A stretch of DNA of 64,000 nucleotides from Oceanobacter sp045430275 (GTDB taxonomy: Bacteria; Pseudomonadota; Gammaproteobacteria; Pseudomonadales; Oceanobacteraceae). Under the pieces are notes generated by a model, which saw only the letters and a program-made list of their open reading frames with translations, searched no databases and had not been told where the DNA came from. Below are positions 51,560-59,683 of the stretch, one piece after another. The stretch is taken from NCBI GenBank assembly GCA_045430275.1, contig JAILXU010000004.1, forward strand, positions 190,370-254,369. The letters run 5' to 3'. The position numbers were made by a program, and so were the translations under genes. Numbering within the stretch: position 1 is the first letter of the stretch; every line of letters starts with the position of its first letter.

Positions 51560-51764
51560 ACCGCTTTGTTAATCCTTGTTTGACTTCTTCTGTTGCCAGC
51601 AGGGATTCATGCACGAAGTCATAGGACAGATCCGGGTTGTCGATCATTATCTGACCTATCCTGGCCCAGTACTCAATTTGTTTGGGTACAGAACGGTTTT
51701 CAGCTTCGGCGTGTGCTCTGGCATGAGCGACAAAATCACTGTCGAGTCTTACGCTATTCGCCAT
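51534..51764 (-). CDS. ParD-like antitoxin
   Basis: This 76-aa protein is of the ParD-like antitoxin family, with an N-terminal ribbon-helix-helix (SVRLDSDFVAHARAHAEAENRSVPKQIEYWARIGQ). The KQIEYWARIG block is characteristic of the family. The C-terminus is basic (KRYVRRTKRN) and overlaps the toxin start by 26 bp. It should neutralise the toxin and repress the shared promoter upstream. Confidence 0.85.
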   Translation of the reverse strand: MANSVRLDSDFVAHARAHAEAENRSVPKQIEYWARIGQIMIDNPDLSYDFVHESLLATEEVKQGLTKRYVRRTKRN

Positions 51765-52134
51765 AATAATTACCTGTTTCAGTTTGTTCCTGGTGATATT
51801 TCTTGGTTCTGGATGCTGGTTGTAATGGATTGGATATTGATGCCTGTTTCCAGGTTGTGTTTTTACGTGTGTTGATTTTGGGTCGATAGTGATTTGTCAA
51901 AATCTAGTGTGCAACAAATTGTCGCGTTACGCAATTTTTTGTTGCGGTTTTTTGTGTCATGACATGCATGATTGTTACTGATCGGAACGCACCCGACACT
52001 TCTTGATTGTCGCACTTGGCACCCCAATTTATTCAGTGGATGATCAGTAACGTCTGATTCTGGCAAGGCTGCGGTCTTGTCGGTCAGACGTTTTACAGCA
52101 ACAGACGTTGTCACGGGCAACAAGGATTTAACAT
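51765..52134. other. Intergenic region between TA pair and YiaA-like gene
   Basis: These 370 bp hold no convincing gene. They contain a terminator-like hairpin on the plus strand (51911-51953) without an evident upstream plus-strand gene, and a perfect palindrome TGTCATGACA (51955-51964). Promoters for the divergent TA pair and the YiaA-like gene must lie here but are not obvious. Confidence 0.5.
51911..51953 (+). terminator. Terminator-like hairpin with T-run, no gene upstream
   Basis: GCAACAAA (51911-51918) pairs with TTTGTTGC (51938-51945). The loop contains a nested GCG-TTA-CGC hairpin, and the structure is followed by GG and six T residues. It would end a rightward transcript, yet no rightward gene precedes it; the sequence before it is antisense to the toxin-antitoxin genes. 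Confidence 0.4.
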
Positions 52135-52590
52135 ATGACTCAATCGGTTCAGCAACCCACCGCCGCGTTTATCGGTGCGTCCTGGGGAGCGTTGTGTATT
52201 GGTGCCGGTGCGTATCTGTACGGTTTGTGGAATACCGATATGGCTCTGAATGAGAAGGGCTACTATTTGTGTCTGATCTTGTACGGGCTGTTTTCCGCCA
52301 TTTCGTTACAGAAGTCGGTGCGGGATCGCCTCGAAGGTATTCCAGTCACCAATATGTATTACTCGTTGTGCTGGTTCTCGCTGATTGCGGCGGTCTTGTT
52401 GCTGACCATTGGCTTGTGGAACGCCACCATGGCGGCCAGTGAAAAGGGCTTTTATGGCATGGCGTATGTGCTCAGCCTGTTTGCGGTGGTGACGATTCAG
52501 AAAAATGTCCGCGACACCGGGTCAGATTCCGGCGAGCACTACCAGCACGACACCCATGAAGAAACCGGCTCCCATTCTGACGACACCTGA
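52135..52590 (+). CDS. yiaA: YiaA-like inner-membrane protein
   Basis: This 151-aa protein has four membrane helices arranged as two YiaAB two-helix units, each with the pattern GLWN(T/A)xMAxxEKG(Y/F)Y: residues 8-60 (GLWNTDMALNEKGYY) and 78-125 (GLWNATMAASEKGFY). Each unit ends in the QK(S/N)VRD motif. The family role is unknown. The C-terminus is a soluble His/Asp-rich tail (GEHYQHDTHEETGSHSDD) that could bind metal. It is a single gene. Confidence 0.85.
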   Translation: MTQSVQQPTAAFIGASWGALCIGAGAYLYGLWNTDMALNEKGYYLCLILYGLFSAISLQKSVRDRLEGIPVTNMYYSLCWFSLIAAVLLLTIGLWNATMAASEKGFYGMAYVLSLFAVVTIQKNVRDTGSDSGEHYQHDTHEETGSHSDDT

Positions 52591-52714
52591 TGGCCGGTTG
52601 ATCTCTCCTATATCATTGATAATGATGACGCCTGTGCAGCGAGTCTGAACGCTGCGCAACGATTCCTGTGTTGTTCTCGTTATTTATACTCGGCGTATTG
52701 CCGTTGGAGATTTC

Positions 52715-53413
52715 ATGACTCGACTGTTGATGCTTGTCCTGGCTGTGGTGATGACCGGTTGCGCCAGCCAGAAACTGACCCACAGCTATCAGGGTGACGT
52801 GCGTTTGCGCACTCTGAATGTGGATATTCAGCCACTGCGTGATCCCGAAGAAGCCTTGAGTGGCAGTCTGAAGAAGATCACCGAAATTCAGCGCATTATC
52901 CAGTCCATTGACGAAGCCATGGACACCGAAAAGCAGGAAAAGCTGATGGCCGATTTGCGCACCTTCGAGAAAACGCTGGTGGCAGGCATTCGCAAGGCAT
53001 CGGGTGTGCCCGTGGTGATTCCAGCCGATTCGGACATCGAAATTACCTGGGGCGACCAGCAGGAAATCAGCGCCATTCGTTTTTTGTATCCGTTCGAGAA
53101 GGACGACTACCTGGAGCTGTACGCGACGGTTAACTATCCGTCGATGTCCACCAGTCAGTTGGGGGCGCGTGAGCTGAACGCCGAGCGCATTACCGTCACA
53201 CCCAAGCTGGATGTTCAGATTGAAGGCTACACCCGCAAGGACAAGCTGTTCTGGCGCGAATACGTGGGCTATGAGTCCAATCGGGAATACGTTCTGAGTA
53301 ATCAGTATGTGCTGGGGATGTCCACCAGCAAGATCGAGGATGGCAATATTTTCCTGGTGCCGCTGGCAGAAGGCGTGGAGAAAGCACTGAAGAAGAAGCT
53401 GTCAAAGCGCTGA
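52715..53413 (+). CDS. Lipoprotein of unknown function
   Basis: This 232-aa protein has a lipoprotein signal peptide with lipobox VMTGC (cysteine near residue 16). The mature part is mixed alpha/beta with a conserved-looking WGDQQEISAIRFLYPF segment and no recognised domain. It ends in a basic helix (ALKKKLSKR). It is followed by the first REP-like repeat and a strong terminator. Confidence 0.7.
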   Translation: MTRLLMLVLAVVMTGCASQKLTHSYQGDVRLRTLNVDIQPLRDPEEALSGSLKKITEIQRIIQSIDEAMDTEKQEKLMADLRTFEKTLVAGIRKASGVPVVIPADSDIEITWGDQQEISAIRFLYPFEKDDYLELYATVNYPSMSTSQLGARELNAERITVTPKLDVQIEGYTRKDKLFWREYVGYESNREYVLSNQYVLGMSTSKIEDGNIFLVPLAEGVEKALKKKLSKR

Positions 53414-53450
53414 ATGTCTTGCGTCCTCGCTGTACGCTGAAATAGAGCTT

Positions 53451-53479
53451 CCTCGTTCCCATGCTCCGGCGTGGGAATG
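53451..53479. repeat. REP-like palindromic repeat, copy 1
   Basis: This 29-bp sequence has an imperfect palindromic core (TTCCCATGC opposite GCGTGGGAA, 4-nt loop). An identical 29-bp copy lies at 54255-54283. Repeats of the GTTCCCA-N-TGGGAAT type are widespread as REP elements in gammaproteobacterial intergenic regions. Confidence 0.75.
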
Positions 53480-53503
53480 TTGATCTGGAAAGAGCGATAG
53501 GCA

Positions 53504-53536
53504 TAAAAAAAACGCCGCTGTTTTGCGGCGTTTTTT
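53504..53536. terminator. Bidirectional intrinsic terminator
   Basis: ACGCCGC (53512-53518) pairs with GCGGCGT (53525-53531), flanked by a run of eight A and six T. It serves the lipoprotein gene on the plus strand and the small gene ending at 53545 on the minus strand. Confidence 0.9.
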
Positions 53537-53544
53537 CTATTCAG

Positions 53545-53679
53545 TCAGGCCTGAATCGGAGATATTAGGTAGGACTTAACTTTCCCTTCTTTTTGGGCTT
53601 TGCCGTACGCTGCCTTGATTTTCTTCATGGCTTCTAATTTGGCAGTTTTAGCTTTTGTAGCTTGGGGTAGTGATTTCAT
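53545..53679 (-). CDS. Small lysine-rich protein, 44 aa
   Basis: This 44-codon reading frame starts with ATG at 53679 (MKSLPQATKAKTAKLEAMKK) and ends in SYLISPIQA. It overlaps the 3' end of the preceding gene by 32 bp and stops 8 bp before a strong terminator, as a real last gene of an operon would. The protein is lysine-rich and helical, with 11 lysines. No family is recognised. Its ribosome-binding site is poor, so translation may be coupled to the upstream gene. Confidence 0.5.
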   Translation of the reverse strand: MKSLPQATKAKTAKLEAMKKIKAAYGKAQKEGKVKSYLISPIQA

Positions 53680-54226
53680 AGCCTAAGCCCTCATCTCCTA
53701 GATGTTTCTTCACCCGAAATTCTAGCTTTTCTGCGTACCGCTTGACAAGCCGGTCATAGAATCGCCTTAGCTTTTGGCTTTCTGCGACACAGAGGTACGC
53801 TTCGGCATTACTATTGCTGTAATGAAATTCAAGAAGATCTACGATTATACCACCTAGCGTTCTCATGCCTGTTACGGACATTGTGGCTTTAGGCTTCTCA
53901 AAGAATCTGTCTGAATCGAAATTGTCCTTGAGGTCAAATTTAACTTCATAGCTATTTTCTCTGTATTCGATACCTAACTCATTCGCCTTGTCGCTGATCA
54001 CATCTTGAGTTCTGGCTGCATCAACACGATTAAACAACATGATGTAAACATGTCCCTCAACCGAAAATTCTATAATCTGACAGGGAATAGCGCCTACATC
54101 AAAATCCTGCAAAATCCAATTAGTCAATTGATATACCGTTATCCTTGATTTTAGGTGATTGTACTCTAAGTGGCATTGCGAGGTGAACGGTACGCTGGCC
54201 TCATAACAGTTAGTTGGAAGCCGCAA
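53648..54226 (-). CDS. Accessory protein of unknown function
   Basis: This 192-aa soluble protein has no recognised domain. The middle (residues 45-75, CQIIEFSVEGHVYIMLFNRVDAA) looks like a beta-sheet core and the C-terminal half is helical and basic (YDRLVKRYAEKLEFRVKKHLG). It is more A+T-rich than the neighbours and bracketed by two identical REP-like repeats, which suggests an acquired accessory gene. The start codon at 54226 is uncertain: the first 20 residues are untypical and a later start is possible. It overlaps the small gene downstream. Confidence 0.5.
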   Translation of the reverse strand: MRLPTNCYEASVPFTSQCHLEYNHLKSRITVYQLTNWILQDFDVGAIPCQIIEFSVEGHVYIMLFNRVDAARTQDVISDKANELGIEYRENSYEVKFDLKDNFDSDRFFEKPKATMSVTGMRTLGGIIVDLLEFHYSNSNAEAYLCVAESQKLRRFYDRLVKRYAEKLEFRVKKHLGDEGLGYEITTPSYKS

Positions 54227-54254
54227 TGGTTCACAATCAATCGTCCGTTGTTTG

Positions 54255-54283
54255 CCTCGTTCCCATGCTCCGGCGTGGGAATG
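54255..54283. repeat. REP-like palindromic repeat, copy 2
   Basis: This is identical over 29 bp to 53451-53479 and in the same orientation. It is followed after 30 bp by an inverted, diverged unit (54314-54341), giving a BIME-like pair. Confidence 0.75.
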
Positions 54284-54313
54284 CAGCGGTAATGGATTTA
54301 GAGCAGACGGTGT

Positions 54314-54341
54314 TGGCTACCACGCAGGAGCGTGGGAGCCA
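54314..54341. repeat. REP-like repeat, diverged inverted unit
   Basis: TGGCTACCACGC (54314-54325) and GCGTGGGAGCCA (54330-54341) form a 12-bp stem with one mismatch and the loop AGGA. It shares the CCACGC/GCGTGGG core with the two 29-bp copies. Confidence 0.6.
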
Positions 54342-54344
54342 GAT

Positions 54345-54377
54345 AAAAAACAGGCACTTTTTACAGTGCCTGTTTTT
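54345..54377. terminator. Bidirectional terminator after the alpha-2-macroglobulin gene
   Basis: CAGGCACT (54351-54358) pairs with AGTGCCTG (54365-54372), with an A-run before and a T-run after. On the minus strand it directly follows the macroglobulin stop at 54387. Confidence 0.85.
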
Positions 54378-54386
54378 GTTTGCCGG

Positions 54387-57300
54387 TTACTGAACCTTCG
54401 GCTGGCTGACGACCAGCGTGCCGGTGGCATCACCCACGGCCCGAACTTCCGGGGCGTACATATCTTCCAGCAGCGCGGCTGGAATCTGATAGCGTCCGGG
54501 CGTTACCGCTCGCACCAGATAGTGCAGTCGGGCTGTGGCCGTACGGTCATTGTACTCGTTGCCGAGTGCCAGAGCGGCGACAAAGCGGTCGTCACGATAC
54601 TCCTGATGGCGCAAGTCCAACTGGTTGTACCAGTATCCCAGTGTGTGGTTTTCAATGTGCAGGTCTTTGAGTTTGAAGCTGTCGGCCAGGTTCTGGTTTT
54701 CCAGTTCCAGCCCGGCAGGAATCAAATCCACCAGCAGCAAATCCGGGCGGTATTGATTGGTGGTAATGGTGACTTCGGCCACCAGCAGATCGCCAACTTG
54801 CAACGCCAGCTCGCCCTTGTTCAGCGTGACCGGACGGCCTTTGGTGTCGTAGTACTCACGAGAGATCGTGACACCGCCCTGACTGATTGGCTTGGGTTCA
54901 CGCGGTTGGCCCTGATACAGCAGGTCAACGCCGAGTGAGCCAGCGCTCTGGTTATGCACCTTGACGCCCGCTTGCAGGAAGGCTCCCGCCGCCTGTTCCA
55001 TTACGCCGCCGGTCTGGTTCAGCACTTGCAGTTCATTGCCAAACATCAGCTCGGCTTGAGTGACGGCAGAGCTGTGTTGCTCTTGCGCCAGAGCTGCCAG
55101 ATAGAGGCTGTTGCGCTCCTGAGTGCTGAGGTAGCGACGGGTATGCAGTTGCTTCTCCAGCGTTTGCAGCAATGTTGCCACTTGGCTGTCACCCGAGGCG
55201 GTTTGCGTATCCAGAGCGTTGTTTAGTAACAGTTCTGCTTGCAGGGCGTTGTCACGAATCGGTGACCCGTAATCACCAATGTACGCGGCTTCTCGGCTGG
55301 CCGCGGCTGCCCGTTGCAGCAGTTTGGTGGCCAGTTGCTTGTCACCCTGTAAATACGCGGCCAGCCCCAGCCACGTCAGAGGTAATGCCTGATCCGGTTT
55401 GGGCGCACTGGCGACCAGCTTGCGAATGTTTGGCAGGGAAATGCGCTTGTGGCGCGCCAGCACGTAGGCGGAATAGCTCTGATAGCTGAAGCGGTACAGA
55501 TCCTTGCGCGCACTCCAACGTTCCCGCAGATGGCCACGGCCACGCACGTAGTTGTTCAGGCGCTTGAGAGTTTTGTCGAGCAGGGCGTCGTCCGCCTTGA
55601 TGCCCTGTTGCTGGGCTTCGGTGAGGAAGTTGCCCGCGTGTGCAGTGAGCCAGTGCTGTTCGTTCTGATCGCTGGATGACCAGAGTCCGTAGCCGCCATG
55701 GCTCATCTGACGCTTGGCGATGCGCGCCAGCCCTTGTTGCAGCGCCTGATTACGTTTCTTGGCGCTGCTGCCACTGAGGCCCAGAGCGCTCAGTTTGTCG
55801 TCGATGGCGTACAGCCATGGCCAGGTGCTGCTGAGGGTTTGTTCCAGACAGCCGTAGGGATAGCGCAGCAGGCTATCCAGTTGATTGTGCGGATTCAGAT
55901 TCGCGTGGCTGTTCAGCGTGGCCTGTACCTTGAGAGATTCGGGCACAAAGCGCGCCATTTGCTCGGCTGTCAGGGCCACTGTGCCGTCTGCCGACAGGCG
56001 AGTACGCACGTGTTCCGTAACCGCTGGATTGGCCGGACGGCTGATCAGCGACCACTGACGTTCAATCGGGTAGTCCGGGTGACCGGTGACGGACGCCTTG
56101 AAGGTGATGCGCCCAAGCGTTCCGGTGTCGGGGTAGGTGGCTTCAAACGGATACACCAGTGTGTGTTTTTGCTGGTGCTTCAATGTCAGAGTCTGCTGCT
56201 GATCTGTCATGGACACAGGGCCATCGGCCTGCATGGCAACCTTGAGCGTCAGTGCTTCACCGCTGAGGTTAGTGACATCCAGCGCGATATTCGACTGGTC
56301 TCCAATGGCGATAAAGCGCGGTAACGACAGTTGCGTCACCACCGGAGCGGCCACGATCACTTCGGTATCGGCAGAGCCAATGCGCTGGTTATCAAAGGCG
56401 ACGGCCATCAGGCGCAGGCGGCCATTGAAGTCCGGCAGCTCCAATGGCACCTGGGCTTTGCCATTTTTGACCGGCACCAGACCGGAAAACAGCGACACAA
56501 TCTGTACTTCAGAGCGGGCCATATCGCCACCACGGGCCATGGCAGCATCACCACCAAAGCGCAGTGTTGCGGCGTTGGCGTTGTTGAAGTCGATGACGTG
56601 ACCGTACTGGTCGTAGAGGTCAACGCCGTAACGGCGAGGTTCGAAGAAGTGCTTGAACGGGTCGGGCGTTTTGAAGCGGGTAATGGACAGTACGCCCACA
56701 TCCACAGCGGCCAGCGTGACCCAGGCTTGCTTGACCGGTTTCTGGTTGGCGTCGGTGATGGCCATATCCAGCGTTACGGTGCGGTTGGGCAGCCATTTTT
56801 CCGGGGCCTTGATATCAACCGACAGGCGGCGTGGCTCACGGTTCAGTGGCAAATGCGTCAGGCCAACGGCGCGCGTCGGTGCAATGCGTTGTTGCTGATC
56901 CGCCGGTTGCAGGTGCAGCACGCTGATGTAGGTATCGTGACGCGTCCAGCCCTTGGCCACCGGAATATCCACTTTGGTGCCTGCTGCCGGAACCTGAATA
57001 CGCTTGCTCCACAGCAGTTTGTCGGCTTCCACCAGCACCAGAGCTTCACCGGCTGCCGGAGCCTTGATGCTCAGGCTAACCACATCGCCAACGTCGTAGG
57101 CGGCTTTGTCCAGCCCCAGTGTGACTTGGTCGGGGCGAGTGTTGCTGCCGCTGTCATCGGCGTAGCGCCAGTAGCGGTAGCCGCCCGCATCAAAGTTGTA
57201 GGCGGTGGTGAGTTGGGTAGTCGGATCGGTGATTTCAAGACGATACTGGCCCCACTTGACCGGCACCTGCAGCTTGCCGGGTTGCTTGCCGTCCAGTTGG

Positions 57301-59465
57301 GTGCTGAGTGTCAGCTCGGTGTAGGCGCGGTCGGTTCGTTCGTGATACCAGCCTCGACCGGAGCTGTAGCGCCAGTGATAACGCGGCGTGCGGTTGATCA
57401 GACGCACTTGCAGGTTGCTGGCGCTGCTGAGGGTTTTGGAACCGTCGGTGCGGATCAGCTCAAATCTGGCCAGACCATTGGCATCGGCATCATCCTTGAA
57501 TAATGGACGAATGCCGATCAGTTGTTTGCCCGGTAACCAGACGGCTTTGTGAGAGCGCACCACGGAGCGTCCGCCGCTTTCAAACAGGCTGCCCGTTACG
57601 CGAATGGCCATCGGTGTGGTGGCCTTGGCCCAGCGATTCTTGATTTTGAGCGTTCGCTTGCCCTGATCGTTCATGGCCAGATTCTGCTGTTCCCAGTCGT
57701 TATTCCAGTCGGTTTTCTGGGGATCGCCGACATGGAACTCGGGCCACTGCTCAAAGGGTTGAGCGATTGGGCTGACGTGGAAGGCGGCATCAAAGCGGTT
57801 TCCGGCGGCTGGCGCACCGTACAGATATTCGCCCAGCACAGGCAGTTGAATGGCGGCCTTGCCTCGGAAGGGGGTGTTGTCCTTGCCGGGGTTGAAGGTC
57901 AGTTTCAGCCGCTCTGGCATAAAGTCTTCGATCTTGAAGGCGTAGGTGACGGTCTGTTTGGCGATGTTATCGATCTCGAGACGCCAATCGCCGGTCATGG
58001 CGTCGTCGGCAAACGCATACGAAGTCTGGTAATAGCCTTTGGTTTTCTTGTTCGGGGACAGACGCAGATTTTTCAGTACCTGGCCGTCCGGGCGAATCAG
58101 ACGAGCTTTGAGGACGGGCGACTGCACCGACTTGCCATCGGCATCGCGCAGCAGAGCGCTGAACGTTGCGGTTTCTCCGCCACGATACAAATCACGCGGC
58201 GACCAGATGTACAGCTCACGGTTGCGAGTCGGGCGCTGATGCAGTTTGAAATCGGACAGATCCAGCGCGGCCGTATCCAGTGGCAGCAGGCTGACAGACG
58301 TACCTTTGCGGACGACCAGCATCTGGTTTCTCTGAATCTGACGGCGCAGGGTGTAGCCGCCGTCCTTGCCGGTGGTGCCCTTGTGGCCAATGGAACCGTC
58401 GCGGTTGATCAGCTCGATGCTGGCTCCGCTGACGGGTTGGGTGGTATCCAGTGAATGCACCAAAATTTGCTGAGTGGAACCGTAGCTGCGCAGATGGATA
58501 CCCAGATCGGTGACGCTGTACCAGGTAGCCGATACCGGGTTTTCAAACTGGCCCGGACGTGTCATCACAGCGATGTAGATTCCAGCGGGGGAGAGGGCCG
58601 GGAAATCCTGAATCGGCAAGTTGACCAGACGGCGCTTGTTCTTCTCAGTGGTCAGCTCAAAGCGGCCTTCGTAGACCAGCTCGGCAAAGTGGGGGATGTT
58701 ATCCAACTGATAAAAGCTGCGGCGAGTGTTGCCGTACTGCCAGTCGCGCAGGGCGCCGATCTTGTCATCGTCCACCCGGAAGAAACTGACGTTGGCCGCC
58801 TCGACATTCTGGGTATACACCGGCAAGCCCTTGTGGCCGTTGGTGGGCAGAATATGGCCGTCGCTGGCAAAGCTCAGGCTGGGTGGCGCGGGACTGAGTT
58901 TGACGGTTTCGGTGCGGGAGCGGTTCAGCGTGGTGCCGTTAGTTGCGCTGATGCCGGGACTGACGGTCACTTTATACGAGGTGCTGGGCTGAGCGCCGAC
59001 CATATAGAGCGTCTGGCGATCTTCCGACAGTTGCCACGCCGTGTTGCCCCGGCTGACCTTGATAAAGCGGTCGAAGGGCTTGCTGGCATCCAGCGGCACT
59101 GAGAACAGAATGCCCACGGTGTTGCCATCGTCGTAAGTCATTTGGCGAATATCCGCCACCGCCAGTTCGATGCCATCAAAACGCGGATCGGCTGTGGTTG
59201 TGGATGCGGTTACGGAAGCGTCGGTCGAGGCGGTATTGGTGCTGGCAGCCGCTGTTGCAGCCTTGGCCGGAGCAACCAGCTCAGCGGGCGAGGGTGCAAT
59301 TTCCTGCTTGGCGGCTTCGGCGACGCCAGAAGGCATGTCGGGTGAAGCTGGCGGTGATTTTTTGTCTTCGTCCGGGCCACAGCCCAGTAATAGCAGCGAA
59401 GACACTGCCACAGTGGCGAGGTGTCGAGCCGAGCGCATCACCGCAGACCGCGATAAACCATCCAT
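54387..59465 (-). CDS. Bacterial alpha-2-macroglobulin lipoprotein
   Basis: This 1692-aa periplasmic lipoprotein has a signal peptide with lipobox LLLGC (cysteine near residue 29), then a Thr/Ala-rich linker, macroglobulin (MG) domains, an MG2-type region with IWSPRDLYRGGETATF near residue 405, a bait-like region around 950-1000, and the thioester motif GCLEQ with cysteine 1206. The thioester domain continues to about 1500 and a receptor-binding-like domain closes the protein. It traps foreign proteases by covalent thioester capture. The intact CxEQ shows that it is the thioester-bearing type (E. coli YfhM group). That group is usually coupled to a pbpC gene, which is absent here. AGGAG lies 7 nt before the ATG at 59465. 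Confidence 0.93.
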   Translation of the reverse strand: MDGLSRSAVMRSARHLATVAVSSLLLLGCGPDEDKKSPPASPDMPSGVAEAAKQEIAPSPAELVAPAKAATAAASTNTASTDASVTASTTTADPRFDGIELAVADIRQMTYDDGNTVGILFSVPLDASKPFDRFIKVSRGNTAWQLSEDRQTLYMVGAQPSTSYKVTVSPGISATNGTTLNRSRTETVKLSPAPPSLSFASDGHILPTNGHKGLPVYTQNVEAANVSFFRVDDDKIGALRDWQYGNTRRSFYQLDNIPHFAELVYEGRFELTTEKNKRRLVNLPIQDFPALSPAGIYIAVMTRPGQFENPVSATWYSVTDLGIHLRSYGSTQQILVHSLDTTQPVSGASIELINRDGSIGHKGTTGKDGGYTLRRQIQRNQMLVVRKGTSVSLLPLDTAALDLSDFKLHQRPTRNRELYIWSPRDLYRGGETATFSALLRDADGKSVQSPVLKARLIRPDGQVLKNLRLSPNKKTKGYYQTSYAFADDAMTGDWRLEIDNIAKQTVTYAFKIEDFMPERLKLTFNPGKDNTPFRGKAAIQLPVLGEYLYGAPAAGNRFDAAFHVSPIAQPFEQWPEFHVGDPQKTDWNNDWEQQNLAMNDQGKRTLKIKNRWAKATTPMAIRVTGSLFESGGRSVVRSHKAVWLPGKQLIGIRPLFKDDADANGLARFELIRTDGSKTLSSASNLQVRLINRTPRYHWRYSSGRGWYHERTDRAYTELTLSTQLDGKQPGKLQVPVKWGQYRLEITDPTTQLTTAYNFDAGGYRYWRYADDSGSNTRPDQVTLGLDKAAYDVGDVVSLSIKAPAAGEALVLVEADKLLWSKRIQVPAAGTKVDIPVAKGWTRHDTYISVLHLQPADQQQRIAPTRAVGLTHLPLNREPRRLSVDIKAPEKWLPNRTVTLDMAITDANQKPVKQAWVTLAAVDVGVLSITRFKTPDPFKHFFEPRRYGVDLYDQYGHVIDFNNANAATLRFGGDAAMARGGDMARSEVQIVSLFSGLVPVKNGKAQVPLELPDFNGRLRLMAVAFDNQRIGSADTEVIVAAPVVTQLSLPRFIAIGDQSNIALDVTNLSGEALTLKVAMQADGPVSMTDQQQTLTLKHQQKHTLVYPFEATYPDTGTLGRITFKASVTGHPDYPIERQWSLISRPANPAVTEHVRTRLSADGTVALTAEQMARFVPESLKVQATLNSHANLNPHNQLDSLLRYPYGCLEQTLSSTWPWLYAIDDKLSALGLSGSSAKKRNQALQQGLARIAKRQMSHGGYGLWSSSDQNEQHWLTAHAGNFLTEAQQQGIKADDALLDKTLKRLNNYVRGRGHLRERWSARKDLYRFSYQSYSAYVLARHKRISLPNIRKLVASAPKPDQALPLTWLGLAAYLQGDKQLATKLLQRAAAASREAAYIGDYGSPIRDNALQAELLLNNALDTQTASGDSQVATLLQTLEKQLHTRRYLSTQERNSLYLAALAQEQHSSAVTQAELMFGNELQVLNQTGGVMEQAAGAFLQAGVKVHNQSAGSLGVDLLYQGQPREPKPISQGGVTISREYYDTKGRPVTLNKGELALQVGDLLVAEVTITTNQYRPDLLLVDLIPAGLELENQNLADSFKLKDLHIENHTLGYWYNQLDLRHQEYRDDRFVAALALGNEYNDRTATARLHYLVRAVTPGRYQIPAALLEDMYAPEVRAVGDATGTLVVSQPKVQ

Positions 59466-59683
59466 AGGGAACTCCTGATCGGGGAGGCAGAGTATTGGTC
59501 GTTGTATTGACTGTATTTACAGCACGCCAGTATAGCCGCCTTGCAAGGTCTGAACAGTGCGCAAGCCCGTAGAATGACACCAGCGCTTGGCTAAGCGCAG
59601 GGAGCCAAGTAAACTGTCGCCCTTTTCGTTTTCTGGCGGAGCCGCTGTCTGTTTGGCTTCGTCGCCCCCGATTGGAGAGTTTC

